Source of the DNA: Moorena sp. SIO3H5
GTDB lineage: Bacteria; Cyanobacteriota; Cyanobacteriia; Cyanobacteriales; Coleofasciculaceae
NCBI RefSeq assembly: GCF_010692395.1
Contig: NZ_JAAHHS010000046.1
Span: 1-33,529, forward strand
DNA length: 33,529 nucleotides
Direction: 5' to 3'
Made by a program: the position numbers and the translations under genes. Shown here piece after piece: positions 32,727 through 33,529 of the stretch. The notes under the pieces are model-generated. The model searched no databases, was not told where the DNA came from, and was given only the letters and a program-made list of their open reading frames with translations. Position 1 is the stretch's first letter. The number at the start of each line of letters is the position of its first letter.

Positions 32727-33529
32727 ATGTCTAAACAAAACCGTAAAAGGTCAAGGTGCACCAGCGGTTGGAGGCTGCAAAGTTGGAAAATTTGCTTGCC
32801 CGCGATCGCAATAATCATGCTGTTGTGTGCCGACGTAGCAGTAGCCCAGAATCCACCTTTTCAGACTACCCTTGCATCTCTCCAAATTGCCGTGGATACT
32901 ATCTGGGTCATATTCACTGGTTGTTTAGTATTCTTCATGAACGCGGGGTTTGGGATGTTGGAGGTTGGTCTTTGCCGCCAAAAGAACGCTGCCAACATTT
33001 TGACTAAAAACCTGATTGTGTTTGCCCTGTCTACAGCCGCTTTCTGGGCAGTTGGCTTTGGTTTGATGTTTGGTGATGGCAACCCTGTTTTTGGTTTCAA
33101 TGGCTTTTTCCTTTCGGGATCAGATAATAGTCCAGCCATAGGAGAAGCCTACAACGGTGTCTTCTATTCACTAAAAGATATTGGTATACCCCTCAACGCC
33201 AAATTCTTTTTTCAACTGGTTTTTGCTGGAACTGCTGCCACTATTGTTTCTGGAGCAGTGGCTGAGCGCATCAAATTTTCTGCCTTTTGTCTGTTCAGCC
33301 TTCTACTTGTGGGCATCATTTACCCAATCACCGGTCACTGGATTTGGGGAGGAGGCTGGCTAGGAGGAGGCTGGCTACAAGGGCTGAAATTTTGGGACTT
33401 TGCTGGTTCAACGGTAGTTCACTCCGTAGGCGGTTGCTGTGCCTTAGTAGGTGCTTACCTTCTCGGACCACGCAAGGGCAAATATATAGATGGCGTCTCC
33501 TATGGGCTGCCCGGACACAATCTCAGCCT
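32727..33529 (+). CDS. amt: Ammonium transporter (Amt family), 5' part
   Basis: The frame opens with ATG at 32727 and stays open to the end of the window, about 267 codons. The first ~40 residues contain a basic start and a hydrophobic segment ending in ADVAVAQ, a cleavable signal peptide as in many Amt proteins. Then come [69 protein letters not shown] and [13 protein letters not shown], with the first pore histidine in VVHSVGG. Amt proteins conduct ammonium across the inner membrane. The DNA for GGGWL is duplicated exactly (33348-33362 and 33363-33377). Cyanobacterial amt genes are usually NtcA-controlled; no perfect GTA-N8-TAC was found upstream. Confidence 0.9.
   Translation, partial: MSKQNRKRSRCTSGWRLQSWKICLPAIAIIMLLCADVAVAQNPPFQTTLASLQIAVDTIWVIFTGCLVFFMNAGFGMLEVGLCRQKNAANILTKNLIVFALSTAAFWAVGFGLMFGDGNPVFGFNGFFLSGSDNSPAIGEAYNGVFYSLKDIGIPLNAKFFFQLVFAGTAATIVSGAVAERIKFSAFCLFSLLLVGIIYPITGHWIWGGGWLGGGWLQGLKFWDFAGSTVVHSVGGCCALVGAYLLGPRKGKYIDGVSYGLPGHNLS

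Noticed and set aside
32756..33139. ORFs at 32756-33007 (+) and 32861-33139 (-)
   Set aside because: Both lie in other frames of the amt gene, whose own frame is open from 32727 to the window end.

Overview
The window looks cyanobacterial. The octamer GCGATCGC (HIP1) occurs about a dozen times (for example at 371, 4460, 9959, 11416, 12424, 22487, 30531, 30651 and 32802). Many intergenic gaps carry heptanucleotide tandem arrays (AGGGAGC/AGGGAAT and complements), and several genes belong to families common in large filamentous cyanobacteria. The repeat style and gene content would fit a Moorena-like or other Oscillatoriales genome, but the species is a guess. The first ~68 bases are not genomic: they match a degraded Illumina P5 adapter, so base 1 is a contig end.

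Layout. 70-594: 3' end of a CNT-type nucleoside transporter. 692-1318: unknown exported or anchored protein. 2085-24077: a ~22 kb exopolysaccharide locus, all on + except one gene. It holds three GT4 and three GT2 glycosyltransferases, a WecE/RffA-type sugar aminotransferase, an alkaline-phosphatase-superfamily enzyme (minus strand), a membrane-anchored clan GH-A-like glycosidase, a Wzz/Wzc chain-length regulator with P-loop kinase domain, a Wzx flippase, a 2OG-Fe(II) dioxygenase, a Wzy/O-antigen-ligase-like membrane protein and a serine-acetyltransferase-like hexapeptide enzyme. Together these suggest a Wzx/Wzy-dependent polymer containing amino and perhaps acetylated sugars. No initiating phosphoglycosyltransferase and no Wza exporter is visible.

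24106-31603: a small accessory, defence-like island. It holds a PD-(D/E)XK-like protein, an antitoxin/PIN toxin pair, a giant minus-strand STAND (NB-ARC) NTPase with ~23 copies of a 31-32-residue helical repeat, a TPR protein and a second PIN protein. The STAND gene is interrupted by an in-frame UGA (29635-29637) between its N-terminal domain and its NTPase domain. No ATG, GTG or TTG lies between that stop and the Walker A motif, so the NTPase is either made by UGA readthrough or is dead (or the base is wrong).

31604-32726: a gene-free kilobase. It has a promoter-like sequence followed by two tandem 116-bp copies of an element with a 10-bp GC-rich hairpin, a second hairpin that masks a Shine-Dalgarno, and a very short ORF. 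An 87-bp near-palindrome follows, with a third copy of its arm further on. 32727-33529: 5' part of an ammonium transporter (amt) running off the window.

The most unusual items are the UGA-split STAND gene and the tandem 116-bp RNA-like element.
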